Assembly (NCBI RefSeq): GCF_007115105.1
Contig: NZ_SULJ01000004.1
Location: 62,001 to 126,000 of the forward strand
Length of the DNA: 64,000 bases
Direction: 5' to 3'
From: Clostridium sp. HBUAS56010
Lineage (GTDB): Bacteria; Bacillota; Clostridia; Lachnospirales; Lachnospiraceae
Shown: positions 52,501-61,590 of the stretch, piece after piece
How the letters are laid out: each line of letters starts with the position of its first letter
Numbering within the stretch: position 1 is the first letter of the stretch
Notes under the pieces: model-generated
Databases searched by the model: none
Told to the model about the DNA's origin: nothing
The model's input: the letters and a program-made list of their open reading frames with translations, nothing else
Position numbers and translations under genes: made by a program

Positions 52501-54649
52501 CGTAAACCTCCTTCATCTTCTCCACTTCCATTCCTGCAAGCAGGACAATTCCGGTTCCATGGGTATCATTTAAATTCCACCCCAGATCCCTGGCATAATA
52601 TTCTTTGCTGAAGGAATACCCGGACCCTCTGCAGACTCCGTAAATATTGCCCTTCCAGTCAATCGCCTTTAAACAGAGTGCCTCCCAGCCTTTTAAGGCG
52701 GCTTCTTCATAAATTGCTTTCTCTGACAGCCAGCCGCAGCGCACTCCTCTTGCAAAACCATAGATAAACATTGCCGTACAGGAAGTTTCTTCATAGGAAT
52801 CAGGGAATGTAAGAACCTGATGCCACATTCCATCTGCTCCCTGAAGTTTTACATATCCTCCGCACAGCTTTCGAAAGATGGCAAGAACCTCTTCCCTTCC
52901 TTTAAAATCAGCGGGCAAAACAGCTAAAAGTTCCGAAACGGAAAATAGCACCCAGCCATTTCCCCGTCCCCAGGGTACCTTTGTCTGCACCTTATAATGG
53001 GTATCATAGATATGGGACATAATTTCAAGCTCCGGCATGTAAAGATACGAAAAAAAATTCTTCACCTGTTTTACTGCATCCTCCAGGTAGATGGTTTCCC
53101 CGCTTCTTTCATAACACCGGCATAAAAAAGGAATGCTCATATACAGATCGTCTGCCCAGAGAGTCTGATTCATAATGGGCATATAGGAATGATTGCGGTA
53201 AAAAGTACCATCAGGCAGTCTTTGCTGTCTGTTCTGTACAAAATCTGCAATCTGGTCCGCAATCTCATCACCTTTGCCAATCTTTTGATCCTTCATCACC
53301 TCTAAAAGTGCAGAGGCAAAGGAACCGCAGTCATCCAGACTGTCCACGGTAGTAAGCTGGTTATGGAAAGGAGCTGCGCCATAAACCGACTTGTCCCACA
53401 TGCAGTAATCGTAAAATCCGGTGCATTTTCTCATATGACCTGCCACATAGTCAGCCAGACTGTCATCCTTTAACAGTCTGGCAGTCTGGATCAGTCCATA
53501 AAGAGTAACGCCAAGGGGATAATTCCATTCTCCATACAGCACCCCTTCATTAAAAGGACGGATTGCTGTATCCGGCAGATCTGCCAGCCAGAACGCTTCT
53601 CCATCCATGGTTTTTACAGGAATCTGAAATGTCAGAAGGGCTTTTATATCCGGTTCTTCTCCTGCTTCAAAAGGACCGGCATAGAGCCAGGGCAGTTCCT
53701 TTTTTCGTTCCATATTTACAGGACTGAGAAAACAAAGCTCCCCTCCCCCTTCCGCTTTTAAAACCGGAGATACCTCCCAGCCGTAAAATGCAAGAGTATG
53801 ATATCCCCCTGTAAGGTTCAGAGGAATATCATAACTACCAGAAAGCTCCTGTTCTTTTTCCCCATCAACATATAAAACTGCCGGATCTGTTCCTGTTCCC
53901 GAAAGAAAATACGTTCCTTGGGAAGGAATAAACACAGAGGTTACAGACAGAATACGCAGGGACCGGGCATGTGATTGCTCCTTATAAAATATCCGGCTGA
54001 CAGGAGATAAGGACTGCTCCTTGTCCTTCCATTTATTTTGAGGATACCAGGTTATGGGGAAGTCTTCCTCTTTCTCATAAAGATCTGGAATCCGGTATGC
54101 TTTTGATTTCACGGGTCCGCTGTAGATGAAGCCGCTGTAATCTTTGTGCTCTCTGGTTGGACCAAAAAACTGAATCCTTCTGCCTTTATAGGAACTGCTT
54201 CCAATGGTAAATCCACAGCCCAGGGGAGTTGCAATGCACTCAAAAAACAAACTGTTATCCCCTTCCACAAGTTCCAGACAGACATCGGACAACTGGTCCG
54301 GGAAACGTTCCTGTTCGTGGCTGGTGCGAAACGCTGCAATTCCATTGACATAAATGGTCACCGGACCAAACGCACTGAACCGGAAATGAAACGGTCCTTT
54401 TTGAGAAACCCGGAGTCTTGCCCAGGCAAATGCGTAAGACTCCAGTTCTATTTGCGGAAACTTTTCATGAAATTTTATTTCTTCCATATATGTTTCCGAG
54501 ATATGAAAGTTATTTCTGCTTCTTAAATAATACTGAACCGGCACCGGCGGATTGTCAGACACAAACCTGTCTGCAATGGTACGGAGCACGCTCCTGCCAC
54601 TTCCCAGCCGGCAGCCGATGCTTTCCTCCTTAGGAAAATACTCACTCAT
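52484..54649 (-). CDS. GH105-type unsaturated rhamnogalacturonyl hydrolase with N-terminal beta domain
   Basis: A 721-residue protein. The C-terminal part (about 355-721) is an (alpha/alpha)6 barrel of the GH105/GH88 type: YPLGVTLYGLIQTARLL, TTVDSLDDCGSFAS with a catalytic Asp candidate, WADDLYMSIPFLCR, PWGRGNGWVLFSVSELL and DGMWHQVL. It removes unsaturated uronic acid from lyase products. The N-terminal 330 residues look like jelly-roll modules (AFGPVTIYVNGIAAFRTS). No signal peptide, so it is cytoplasmic. The order GH106-like, GH105, GH28 in one operon gives a degradation set for imported fragments. Confidence 0.88.
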   Translation of the reverse strand: MSEYFPKEESIGCRLGSGRSVLRTIADRFVSDNPPVPVQYYLRSRNNFHISETYMEEIKFHEKFPQIELESYAFAWARLRVSQKGPFHFRFSAFGPVTIYVNGIAAFRTSHEQERFPDQLSDVCLELVEGDNSLFFECIATPLGCGFTIGSSSYKGRRIQFFGPTREHKDYSGFIYSGPVKSKAYRIPDLYEKEEDFPITWYPQNKWKDKEQSLSPVSRIFYKEQSHARSLRILSVTSVFIPSQGTYFLSGTGTDPAVLYVDGEKEQELSGSYDIPLNLTGGYHTLAFYGWEVSPVLKAEGGGELCFLSPVNMERKKELPWLYAGPFEAGEEPDIKALLTFQIPVKTMDGEAFWLADLPDTAIRPFNEGVLYGEWNYPLGVTLYGLIQTARLLKDDSLADYVAGHMRKCTGFYDYCMWDKSVYGAAPFHNQLTTVDSLDDCGSFASALLEVMKDQKIGKGDEIADQIADFVQNRQQRLPDGTFYRNHSYMPIMNQTLWADDLYMSIPFLCRCYERSGETIYLEDAVKQVKNFFSYLYMPELEIMSHIYDTHYKVQTKVPWGRGNGWVLFSVSELLAVLPADFKGREEVLAIFRKLCGGYVKLQGADGMWHQVLTFPDSYEETSCTAMFIYGFARGVRCGWLSEKAIYEEAALKGWEALCLKAIDWKGNIYGVCRGSGYSFSKEYYARDLGWNLNDTHGTGIVLLAGMEVEKMKEVYDELDF

Positions 54650-54669
54650 GGGAATCTCCTCTTCTGTCC

Positions 54670-57600
54670 CTATGGGGTTATTGGAACAAGCTTATGAGCT
54701 TCATAATCAAAATAGGTGCCGTCAAGCATGTTGCCCAGGGTGTTGGTGACGGAAACCCTGATCACATTATCTTTTTCTTTGAAACAGGTGCCGGAACACA
54801 GCCACACATAGGGGGTAAACGCTTTTACTCCCAGGCTGGTTCCATTAACAGATACCTGGATACAATCGTATACAGGTGTGTCAAAGCAAAGTCTTACCTC
54901 CACAGCGTCCTCTTCCTTGCTCCATGGTTCCCCTGATAATTCTGAAAGGTCAAAGTTCTTTTCATAATCCATGGTTCCGCTGTAATAAGGAAATCCACTG
55001 CAAAATACCTGATCAGGCTCTCCCTGTTTGGGCATGGCGATGAGCACCGGCTCTTGTAAATGACTTTTTACCCCAAAATCCCCCCACAGATAAAACGGGT
55101 CCCTTAACCCCTCCTCATCTTTTCCAATCTGGGCTGTAATCTCGATCACATTCTCCCCAAGATGGAGCAGAGAGTGGATTTTGGCTGCACGGTTATTCTG
55201 GTCATTGACCCATACCGGGGAAAATGCCTGTTTCTCTAAAAGCGTTCCATTAATCCGGATCTCATGTTCTCCTGCCACTGTTTCCCGGTCCATCAAAAGG
55301 AAAATCTGGTCCGGAAAAACTTCTGCAGTAAATGTAGTCCGATACCAGCAGGTGAGGGGGTAAGAGGGGGTTATTTTTCTTGGTGTACCAAAAGTACCGC
55401 TTAAAGTCAGATGGCTTCCCCTTAAAATCTCCGTATCCCTGCACTGCTCAATAAAGGTCTTCACCTCTGCCTGTTTCCAGTTCTCATGATCTAAAGACAT
55501 GGAAACGTTGGCAAACCTGTACAGATTTTTACCCTGCGGCGTCACATTCCAGGTTCCTTTCATGGGAATCGTAAGAAGTTTTTTTATAGCCTCTTTCCTG
55601 GTTTCCTCTTCCGTCTCTCCAAACGTGATCTTGACCCAGCGGCTCTCATATCCTTCCAGGTTGATAAAACCGTTGCCTTCTGTAAAATCAGCCGGTCTTG
55701 TCATGCCGGTTTCCAGATCAAAAAACTCTGCCTTTTTTATATGCTGTCCGCATCGGATGCCGACTTTCATGGGTTTCTTCCCCTGATTGGCTGTAAATAC
55801 AAACAGATTTCCTTCTCCATCCACTCTGGTACAGCCTGTAAAGTCTTTCTCCGCTCCCGAAACAATCTGTATGGAAGCAGCCTGATCTATATGAGAGCGG
55901 CAAAGCGTTACCAGTTCCTCTTCCTTCTTCTCCTGTGACAGCCGGTAAGTACCTGGCTGTTCAAATAACTGGTTCCATTTCTCTAAAGTAACAGAATCCT
56001 CTTCCTCTTTCTCAATGGAAACCGAAGGGGTCTGCCCCATGGCAATCACACAACCGCCCTGGCTTACAAACTCTTTTAGAATCTCTCTGGCTTCCCGTTC
56101 CATGCAGTGGCATTCCGGTAAAATAAGAACGGTATAAGATGCCCTTCCAATGGTAATGACTCCATTCTTCACAGAAGCTTCTCTTAAAATCTCTGTATCC
56201 AGATGGTCATAATCCAACTGATGGAACAAAAGCGCTTTGCACAAGGAAACCCAGCCCTCTCGGATGGCTTCACATTCCAGCTTCTCATGGGAAGATTCCC
56301 CTTTGTAGTGGAAAGACTGGAACGGATTCCCCAGTCTGGTCCACATGGCTGCTACCGGGTCTAACACCGCAATCTTAATATCTGCTTCTGTATTGGAAAG
56401 TATCATTCCCATTCGCCCGGTATAATCTGCCAGCTTTTTATAATGCTTCCAGTAAGGATTCTGGAGAAACTGGGATGGTGGTGCATCGTGCTTGGTAATA
56501 TCTGCAATGGTATAATAAAAGGCATGGAAATTGTAAAAATTAATTCCGCTGCTTCCCAGCCGGTCAATCATCCATTTGGCATCCTGCATGGTCATAGTCC
56601 AGCCAACACTGTGGAAACTTTCAATCATGGCATATTTTTTATCCAACTGTCTGGCAAGGGAACTGACTGCTTTCGCATTGCTTCTGTAACTTCCTATGTA
56701 TTCATCATAGATCCATTCCAAAGGTTTTCCAAGCTTTTCATGGGCTGTGTCTCCGCCTATGATATCACTGTATCTCTGGGTGCTCATGCGCATGGAAGGC
56801 ACTTCTGTTGCATAAAGCAGCTTATGGCTCTTACACCAGTCCGCCACCTGCTTATGATAGCTTTTCACAAATATCTCATGAACTGTCTGAAAGAAATCAT
56901 ACCGAATCCGGAACGCATCTGGAAATGTCTCATCATGAAGTGCCGGAAGGGAGGATAACAGGGAGTAATGGTTCCTTTTCTCAAATTCTCCAGGCAGAAG
57001 CTTTGACCATGGAATGGGTCCAAGCATCCCCACTTCATCGGAGAACAGCCCCCGTATGCCAGTACCAAACTGACTGCCTGATGCCTTCTCATACCGTTCA
57101 TGGGTTGTCTTTAAAAAGGTTCTGACTGCCTCTGGATTACAGGGATCAAAAAATCCTCCGTAATATTTAAAATCCCCCAACGCCTTTTCCGTATAAATCT
57201 CCAGCCTCCACTCTCCGAAAGGAAGGGTTCCCTTTAAAATCTTTTTGGGCCCATAGGAAAAGAAACGTTTGCTGTTATATCTGGTCAGACCGCTTTCCTG
57301 ATAGATCTTTTCTGTCTGTAGATTGCCTGCCCAGTCGCTGATGTCCATTCCCTGCTTCCAATCTGTTGTGCCGTCCTGGAGCAGGGGATATGCCCTGGCA
57401 TGAAGAATCCGGCTGAAATCCAGTTCTTCCAGGAAGTCTTCTCCCCCTTTTACAAAGACTGACCGGTGCCGGAGCACCCTATGTTCTGCCTCGGGATGCT
57501 CTAAAAGCACCTCCCCGCCGCTCATCCCGCTGGGATAAGGATATTCATCGTAAAGCCAAGCTTCTAATCCCTGACGCTTTGCTTCCTCACAGGCATAATC

Positions 57601-57801
57601 CACCAGTTCAAACCATTCTTTTGACAGATAAGGCAGTGTCATCCCCTGTCTTGCACAGATAAACACGCCGCCCAGCCCCTTTTCCCCCATTTCCTTGATC
57701 TGATGGCTGATCTCCTCTTTTGTCATCTCTCCATTCCAGAACCAGAACGGTTTAATCCGGTACTCTGACGGAGGATTTTGAAACGCTTCCATGAACTCCA
57801 T
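54670..57801 (-). CDS. large GH106-like alpha-L-rhamnosidase family protein
   Basis: A 1043-residue glycosidase. The N terminus (FQNPPSEYRIKPFWFWNGEMTKEEI, then GGVFICARQGMTLPYLSKEWF and YDEYPYPSG) matches the GH106-related family in which alpha-L-rhamnosidase is the known activity; the C terminus has two jelly-roll modules with sugar-binding style (EIRINGTLLEK, CIQVSVNGTSLG). No signal peptide is present, so it is cytosolic. AAGGAG lies 6 nt before the ATG. Rhamnose removal from rhamnogalacturonan oligosaccharides fits the neighbours, but members of this family vary in specificity. Confidence 0.82.
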   Translation of the reverse strand: MEFMEAFQNPPSEYRIKPFWFWNGEMTKEEISHQIKEMGEKGLGGVFICARQGMTLPYLSKEWFELVDYACEEAKRQGLEAWLYDEYPYPSGMSGGEVLLEHPEAEHRVLRHRSVFVKGGEDFLEELDFSRILHARAYPLLQDGTTDWKQGMDISDWAGNLQTEKIYQESGLTRYNSKRFFSYGPKKILKGTLPFGEWRLEIYTEKALGDFKYYGGFFDPCNPEAVRTFLKTTHERYEKASGSQFGTGIRGLFSDEVGMLGPIPWSKLLPGEFEKRNHYSLLSSLPALHDETFPDAFRIRYDFFQTVHEIFVKSYHKQVADWCKSHKLLYATEVPSMRMSTQRYSDIIGGDTAHEKLGKPLEWIYDEYIGSYRSNAKAVSSLARQLDKKYAMIESFHSVGWTMTMQDAKWMIDRLGSSGINFYNFHAFYYTIADITKHDAPPSQFLQNPYWKHYKKLADYTGRMGMILSNTEADIKIAVLDPVAAMWTRLGNPFQSFHYKGESSHEKLECEAIREGWVSLCKALLFHQLDYDHLDTEILREASVKNGVITIGRASYTVLILPECHCMEREAREILKEFVSQGGCVIAMGQTPSVSIEKEEEDSVTLEKWNQLFEQPGTYRLSQEKKEEELVTLCRSHIDQAASIQIVSGAEKDFTGCTRVDGEGNLFVFTANQGKKPMKVGIRCGQHIKKAEFFDLETGMTRPADFTEGNGFINLEGYESRWVKITFGETEEETRKEAIKKLLTIPMKGTWNVTPQGKNLYRFANVSMSLDHENWKQAEVKTFIEQCRDTEILRGSHLTLSGTFGTPRKITPSYPLTCWYRTTFTAEVFPDQIFLLMDRETVAGEHEIRINGTLLEKQAFSPVWVNDQNNRAAKIHSLLHLGENVIEITAQIGKDEEGLRDPFYLWGDFGVKSHLQEPVLIAMPKQGEPDQVFCSGFPYYSGTMDYEKNFDLSELSGEPWSKEEDAVEVRLCFDTPVYDCIQVSVNGTSLGVKAFTPYVWLCSGTCFKEKDNVIRVSVTNTLGNMLDGTYFDYEAHKLVPITP

Positions 57802-57813
57802 ATGCTTCTCCTT

Positions 57814-59352
57814 TTATTTTTTTAATCCCTCGTAAGAGGCATTTACCTGCTCAATTACTTTTTCTCCCCCACTCTTTGACCACAGGTCCCACTGGGATTT
57901 TAACTGTGTTTCATCAATCTGTCCCACAATATACTGGATTCTTGCATCTTCAATAATTTTGTCCAAAGCCACTCCATTTTTAATATATTCCTCTGAGTCT
58001 CCCAGAATACCGGCTGCCGGGTTAGATACGGCATATGCCTCGTTTTCTTCAATGGTTTCCTGCTGTTTTTCGTAAAAAGGAGTTTCATTCAAAGTTACAA
58101 AAGGGTCTGTATTAGGGGCATATTCGGTATAAGAAACCAACTGGTTCATTGCCTGATACTCCTGATTTAATGTGGCATCATGACTTCTGGTAACTCTGCC
58201 GTCTTCGCCAACTGTGTAATGCACATCTTTTAACCCGTAATTAGCTACAGTCATCATGGCTTCATCATTCATCTTATCCAAAAAGTCCAGACATCTGCGG
58301 ACATCTTCCTCGGTCTTTGCCGCTTTTGTAATAACAAAGAATCCCTGACAGCCTAACGTTGCCATTGTCTTTTTATCGGACTGACTGTCTGCCTGAATTG
58401 CTCCCACAAAATCCATCTCTGGTCCACTGATGTTCTGGTTCTGGAAATAATCCATGACCCGGCGTCCATCATCCAGGGCATCTACCATCATACCTGCTTT
58501 CTGAGTCTTTAAATCATCTGCTTTTGTAGCTACATCCCTGGTAGGAAAATCTTTTTTAATCAGCCCTTCTTCGCATAATTTTCGAAACCACTGCAGCGCT
58601 TCTAAATATTCTTCTGTCTGATGAGCCGGAACCAGCTTTCCATCCCGTTCTCCCCAGCCGTTTGGTGCGCCGAACCAGGTTGACATAATATCCAGTGGAA
58701 CGGTTGCCTTTGTAAGAGCCAGACCATAGGTGTCATTTTCTCCATTTCCATCCGGATCATCATAGGTAAAGGCACGAAGCATCTGGTATACGTCGTCAAT
58801 GGTCTGAGGTGCCGAAAGGCCCAATTTATCCGCCCAGTCCTTGCGGTAAGAAAGACCGTTCCGTCCAAGGGCCCGCCCTCTGTATATACCGTAAAGCCTG
58901 CCATTAATCCGGATATTGTCATTTACCACTTCTCTGGAATTCTTTAAGTGAGGATAATCCTTTAAGAAAGGCTCCAGATCCCACAAAGCTCCTGCCCGTG
59001 CCGCATTGATAATGGCGGGGGATTTTGTCTCGGTTGCAATAATCTGGGGCATATCAGCCCCTCCCCCTGCCAGCACAAGATTAAGCTTGTCCTCATATCC
59101 ATCCTTTGGGGTCCACATCACATCAAGACTGACATTTGTATAATCTTCCACCATTTTAACAATCTTCTCTCCATTTTCCCCTTTCATGGGATTGCCAAAA
59201 TGATCGTATGCCATGGCTTTTAAATGGTATCTGCCGTCCTCATCCACGGAACCGGTGACAGTCTTTCCACAACCGGTGATTCCTCCTGCTGTTACAATCA
59301 TTGCAAGGGCAAGTGCCGCCGCCCGTTTTCCATAATTATATCTGCTCTTCAT
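57814..59352 (-). CDS. sugar-binding lipoprotein of an Lpl-type ABC importer
   Basis: A 512-residue solute-binding protein. The signal peptide ends at the lipobox ITGC (Cys at about 28). Features such as HFGNPMKGENGEKIV, LGLSAPQTIDDVYQMLRAF and DPDGNGENDTYGLAL (a calcium-loop-like segment) are typical of the large LplA/YtcQ oligosaccharide-binding family used for oligogalacturonides and similar. It lies between the permease genes (about 50-nt gap) and the glycosidases, so the imported fragment is probably their substrate. Confidence 0.9.
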   Translation of the reverse strand: MKSRYNYGKRAAALALAMIVTAGGITGCGKTVTGSVDEDGRYHLKAMAYDHFGNPMKGENGEKIVKMVEDYTNVSLDVMWTPKDGYEDKLNLVLAGGGADMPQIIATETKSPAIINAARAGALWDLEPFLKDYPHLKNSREVVNDNIRINGRLYGIYRGRALGRNGLSYRKDWADKLGLSAPQTIDDVYQMLRAFTYDDPDGNGENDTYGLALTKATVPLDIMSTWFGAPNGWGERDGKLVPAHQTEEYLEALQWFRKLCEEGLIKKDFPTRDVATKADDLKTQKAGMMVDALDDGRRVMDYFQNQNISGPEMDFVGAIQADSQSDKKTMATLGCQGFFVITKAAKTEEDVRRCLDFLDKMNDEAMMTVANYGLKDVHYTVGEDGRVTRSHDATLNQEYQAMNQLVSYTEYAPNTDPFVTLNETPFYEKQQETIEENEAYAVSNPAAGILGDSEEYIKNGVALDKIIEDARIQYIVGQIDETQLKSQWDLWSKSGGEKVIEQVNASYEGLKK

Positions 59353-59402
59353 TTATTTTCCTCCACAATATTATTTCTGTCAATACACCCGGGGCGGTTT
59401 TC

Positions 59403-60311
59403 TTATCCTTTTACCGCTCCTACCATAACACCCTGCTCAAAATATTTCTGCACAAAGGGATAAACACACAAAATCGGAATGGTTGCAGCTACGGTTGCCG
59501 CCATTTTCACTGCCTGTTCCGGCGGAACCCCTCCGGCACCAAAGTCAATGGCATTTCCATCTGCACTGGCTCCCTGTGCCAGCAGCACAATCTGGCGCAG
59601 AATAATCTGGACCGGAAACTTCCTTGTACTGTTTAAATAGATCAGAGAGTTGAAAAAGTCATTCCAGTGGGACACCGCATAAAATAAACCTACGGAAGCC
59701 AGTGCCGGTTTTGATAAGGGCAGCACGATCTTTGCAAAGATTCCTGCATCCGTACAGCCGTCAATTCTTGCTGCTTCCTCCAGTTCTTCCGGAAGTTCCT
59801 GAAAAAAGTTCTTCACAATAATCAAGTTAAAGGCGCTGACTGCTCCCGGCAGAATCAGTGCCAGATAGCTGTCTAACAGATGCAGACTCTTCACCACCAG
59901 ATAGTTTGGTATCATACCACCGGAAAAGAGCATGGTAACAATGATCACATTTAACACCACATTTCTGCCCCTTAACCAGCTTTTTGACAAAGGATACGCC
60001 AGTGTGGTAGTAAAAAGCATATTTACAAAGGTTCCTGCTATCATTATGAAGAAGGAATTACCAAGTCCCCGGAAAATTCCTCCGTCAGCCAATATGTACT
60101 TGTATGCGTTGGCTGAAAATGTATGGGGAATAATGAAAAAGGACCGTTCCACCAGTTCTTTTTCTGTAGCAAAGGAGCCTGCAATTACATATAGGAAAGG
60201 CAGTATGGTAAATGCACCTGCCAGAATACAGATAACGTAAACCAGAACCATGCCAATGGTTTCTCCGGCACTTTTCTTTTTTCTTCTTGTTCTCTGAAAC
60301 ACTGTCAACAT
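59403..60311 (-). CDS. carbohydrate ABC permease, LplC/YtcP type
   Basis: A 302-residue inner-membrane permease of the MalG/LplC class. Six helices; the EAA-type cytoplasmic loop reads ELEEAARIDGCTDAGIFAKIVLPLSKPAL. It ends with the family tail QKYFEQGVMVGAVKG. The start at 60311 follows AGGAAAAAT; a longer frame to 60353 would overlap the first permease. No ABC ATPase is encoded here, so a shared MsmK-type ATPase elsewhere must energise it. Confidence 0.92.
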   Translation of the reverse strand: MLTVFQRTRRKKKSAGETIGMVLVYVICILAGAFTILPFLYVIAGSFATEKELVERSFFIIPHTFSANAYKYILADGGIFRGLGNSFFIMIAGTFVNMLFTTTLAYPLSKSWLRGRNVVLNVIIVTMLFSGGMIPNYLVVKSLHLLDSYLALILPGAVSAFNLIIVKNFFQELPEELEEAARIDGCTDAGIFAKIVLPLSKPALASVGLFYAVSHWNDFFNSLIYLNSTRKFPVQIILRQIVLLAQGASADGNAIDFGAGGVPPEQAVKMAATVAATIPILCVYPFVQKYFEQGVMVGAVKG

Positions 60312-60328
60312 ATTTTTCCTGCCTTTCT

Positions 60329-61279
60329 TTAATATAAACCGGTTTCCCCGCATTTTTTACAGATCCAGTTGGTGGACAGAACCATAACCGTTGCAACCAC
60401 AGACTTAAACAGTCCGACTGCCGTACTGTAAGAAAATGCCCCCTGTGAGATTCCCAGGGTATAGACATAGGTGTCAAACACTTCTGCTACAGAGGAATTT
60501 AAAGAGTTTTTCATCAGAAAAATCTGTTCAAAACCAGTATTTAAAAGGGTTCCAACCTTTAAAATCAACATAATGATTATGGTGCTTTTAATGGCTGGAA
60601 GGGTAATGTGCCACATCTGTTTCAGTTTTCCCGCACCATCCATCTGAGCCGCTTCATAAAGCTGAGTATCCACTCCGGCAAGTGCCGCTAAAAATATAAT
60701 CATTCCCCAGCCGGTCTCTTTCCAGATATTCTGAATGACAATAATAAAGCGGAAATACTTTGGATCGGATAAGAATTCCGGCTTGTGACCTGTAAGAGCG
60801 AACGCAATCTGGGTAATGGCTCCATTTTCCGTGTTCAGTAATGTAAAGGTCAGACTTGCCACAATTACCATGGAGATAAAGTGGGGTATGTAAATCATGG
60901 TCTGAATGGACTTTTTTACTGCCTTGTTCTTTAATTCATTCAAAAGCAATGCCAGAATAATCGGCATGGGAAAGAAAAAAACAAGGTTAAGAATTGCAAT
61001 GGAAAATGTGTTGACAAAAAGCATCCGGAAATCAGGATTCATAAAAAATGTCCGAAAATGTTCCACTCCTACCCATTGGCTTTTTGCAATCCCAAGATAT
61101 GGGCTGTAATTCTGAAATGAAATCACAAGACCTGCCATTGGAACATATTTGAAAATAATAAAATAAAGAACTCCCGGAAGCATCAGAAGATACATCCATT
61201 TGTGCCTTAGCATGTACGGAAGAAACGACTCTTGTCTCTCCTTTACCGAAACCGTACCAGCACCTTTTATTTTTGCCAT
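60329..61279 (-). CDS. carbohydrate ABC permease, LplB type
   Basis: A 316-residue permease of the MalF/LplB class with six helices, the N-terminal YLLMLPGVLYFIIFKYVPMAGLVISFQNY and the cytoplasmic loop LYEAAQMDGAGKLKQMWHITLPAIKST. First gene of the operon permease-permease-binding protein-glycosidases. It is the usual first subunit of Lpl-type pectin-oligosaccharide importers. Confidence 0.92.
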   Translation of the reverse strand: MAKIKGAGTVSVKERQESFLPYMLRHKWMYLLMLPGVLYFIIFKYVPMAGLVISFQNYSPYLGIAKSQWVGVEHFRTFFMNPDFRMLFVNTFSIAILNLVFFFPMPIILALLLNELKNKAVKKSIQTMIYIPHFISMVIVASLTFTLLNTENGAITQIAFALTGHKPEFLSDPKYFRFIIVIQNIWKETGWGMIIFLAALAGVDTQLYEAAQMDGAGKLKQMWHITLPAIKSTIIIMLILKVGTLLNTGFEQIFLMKNSLNSSVAEVFDTYVYTLGISQGAFSYSTAVGLFKSVVATVMVLSTNWICKKCGETGLY

Positions 61280-61555
61280 AAGCGAACCTCCCTCTTAATT
61301 TTTTGTAACTTGTGTCTGCTTATGGCATCATCTTACCTGATTTCGAATATTTTTCAACAATCATTACATATACATATATTTTACCATATTATCAGATATT
61401 ATTTGTGCACTTTTTATAATTATATCATAATATCGACAAATTTTCTTCGGAAATAATCGGATTATTGCATAGATTCTTTGGAACGTTCTCTTCTTTGATC
61501 AGACTTCCTTTGCTATACTTATGTTTTTATAATCTTTTTTCTCAGAAAAGCATAA
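61280..61555. other. AT-rich control region of the pectin operon
   Basis: The region upstream of the LplB gene is unusually A/T-rich between about 61350 and 61445, with TATAAT at 61419-61424 on the minus strand but no good -35. It is the likely site of activation by the membrane-bound AraC protein encoded upstream; I cannot define its operators. Confidence 0.4.
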
Positions 61556-61590
61556 AAAACCTGGAGGGGAAATCTCCCACTCCAGGTTTT
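61556..61590 (-). terminator. terminator of the AraC sensor-regulator gene
   Basis: The stem AAAACCTGGAG/CTCCAGGTTTT starts at the stop codon and is followed by a T run on the minus strand. Confidence 0.85.

Noticed and set aside
61280-61588. A small RNA or gene in the AT-rich gap
   Set aside because: No frame with a ribosome binding site and no stable structure besides the AraC terminator was seen.
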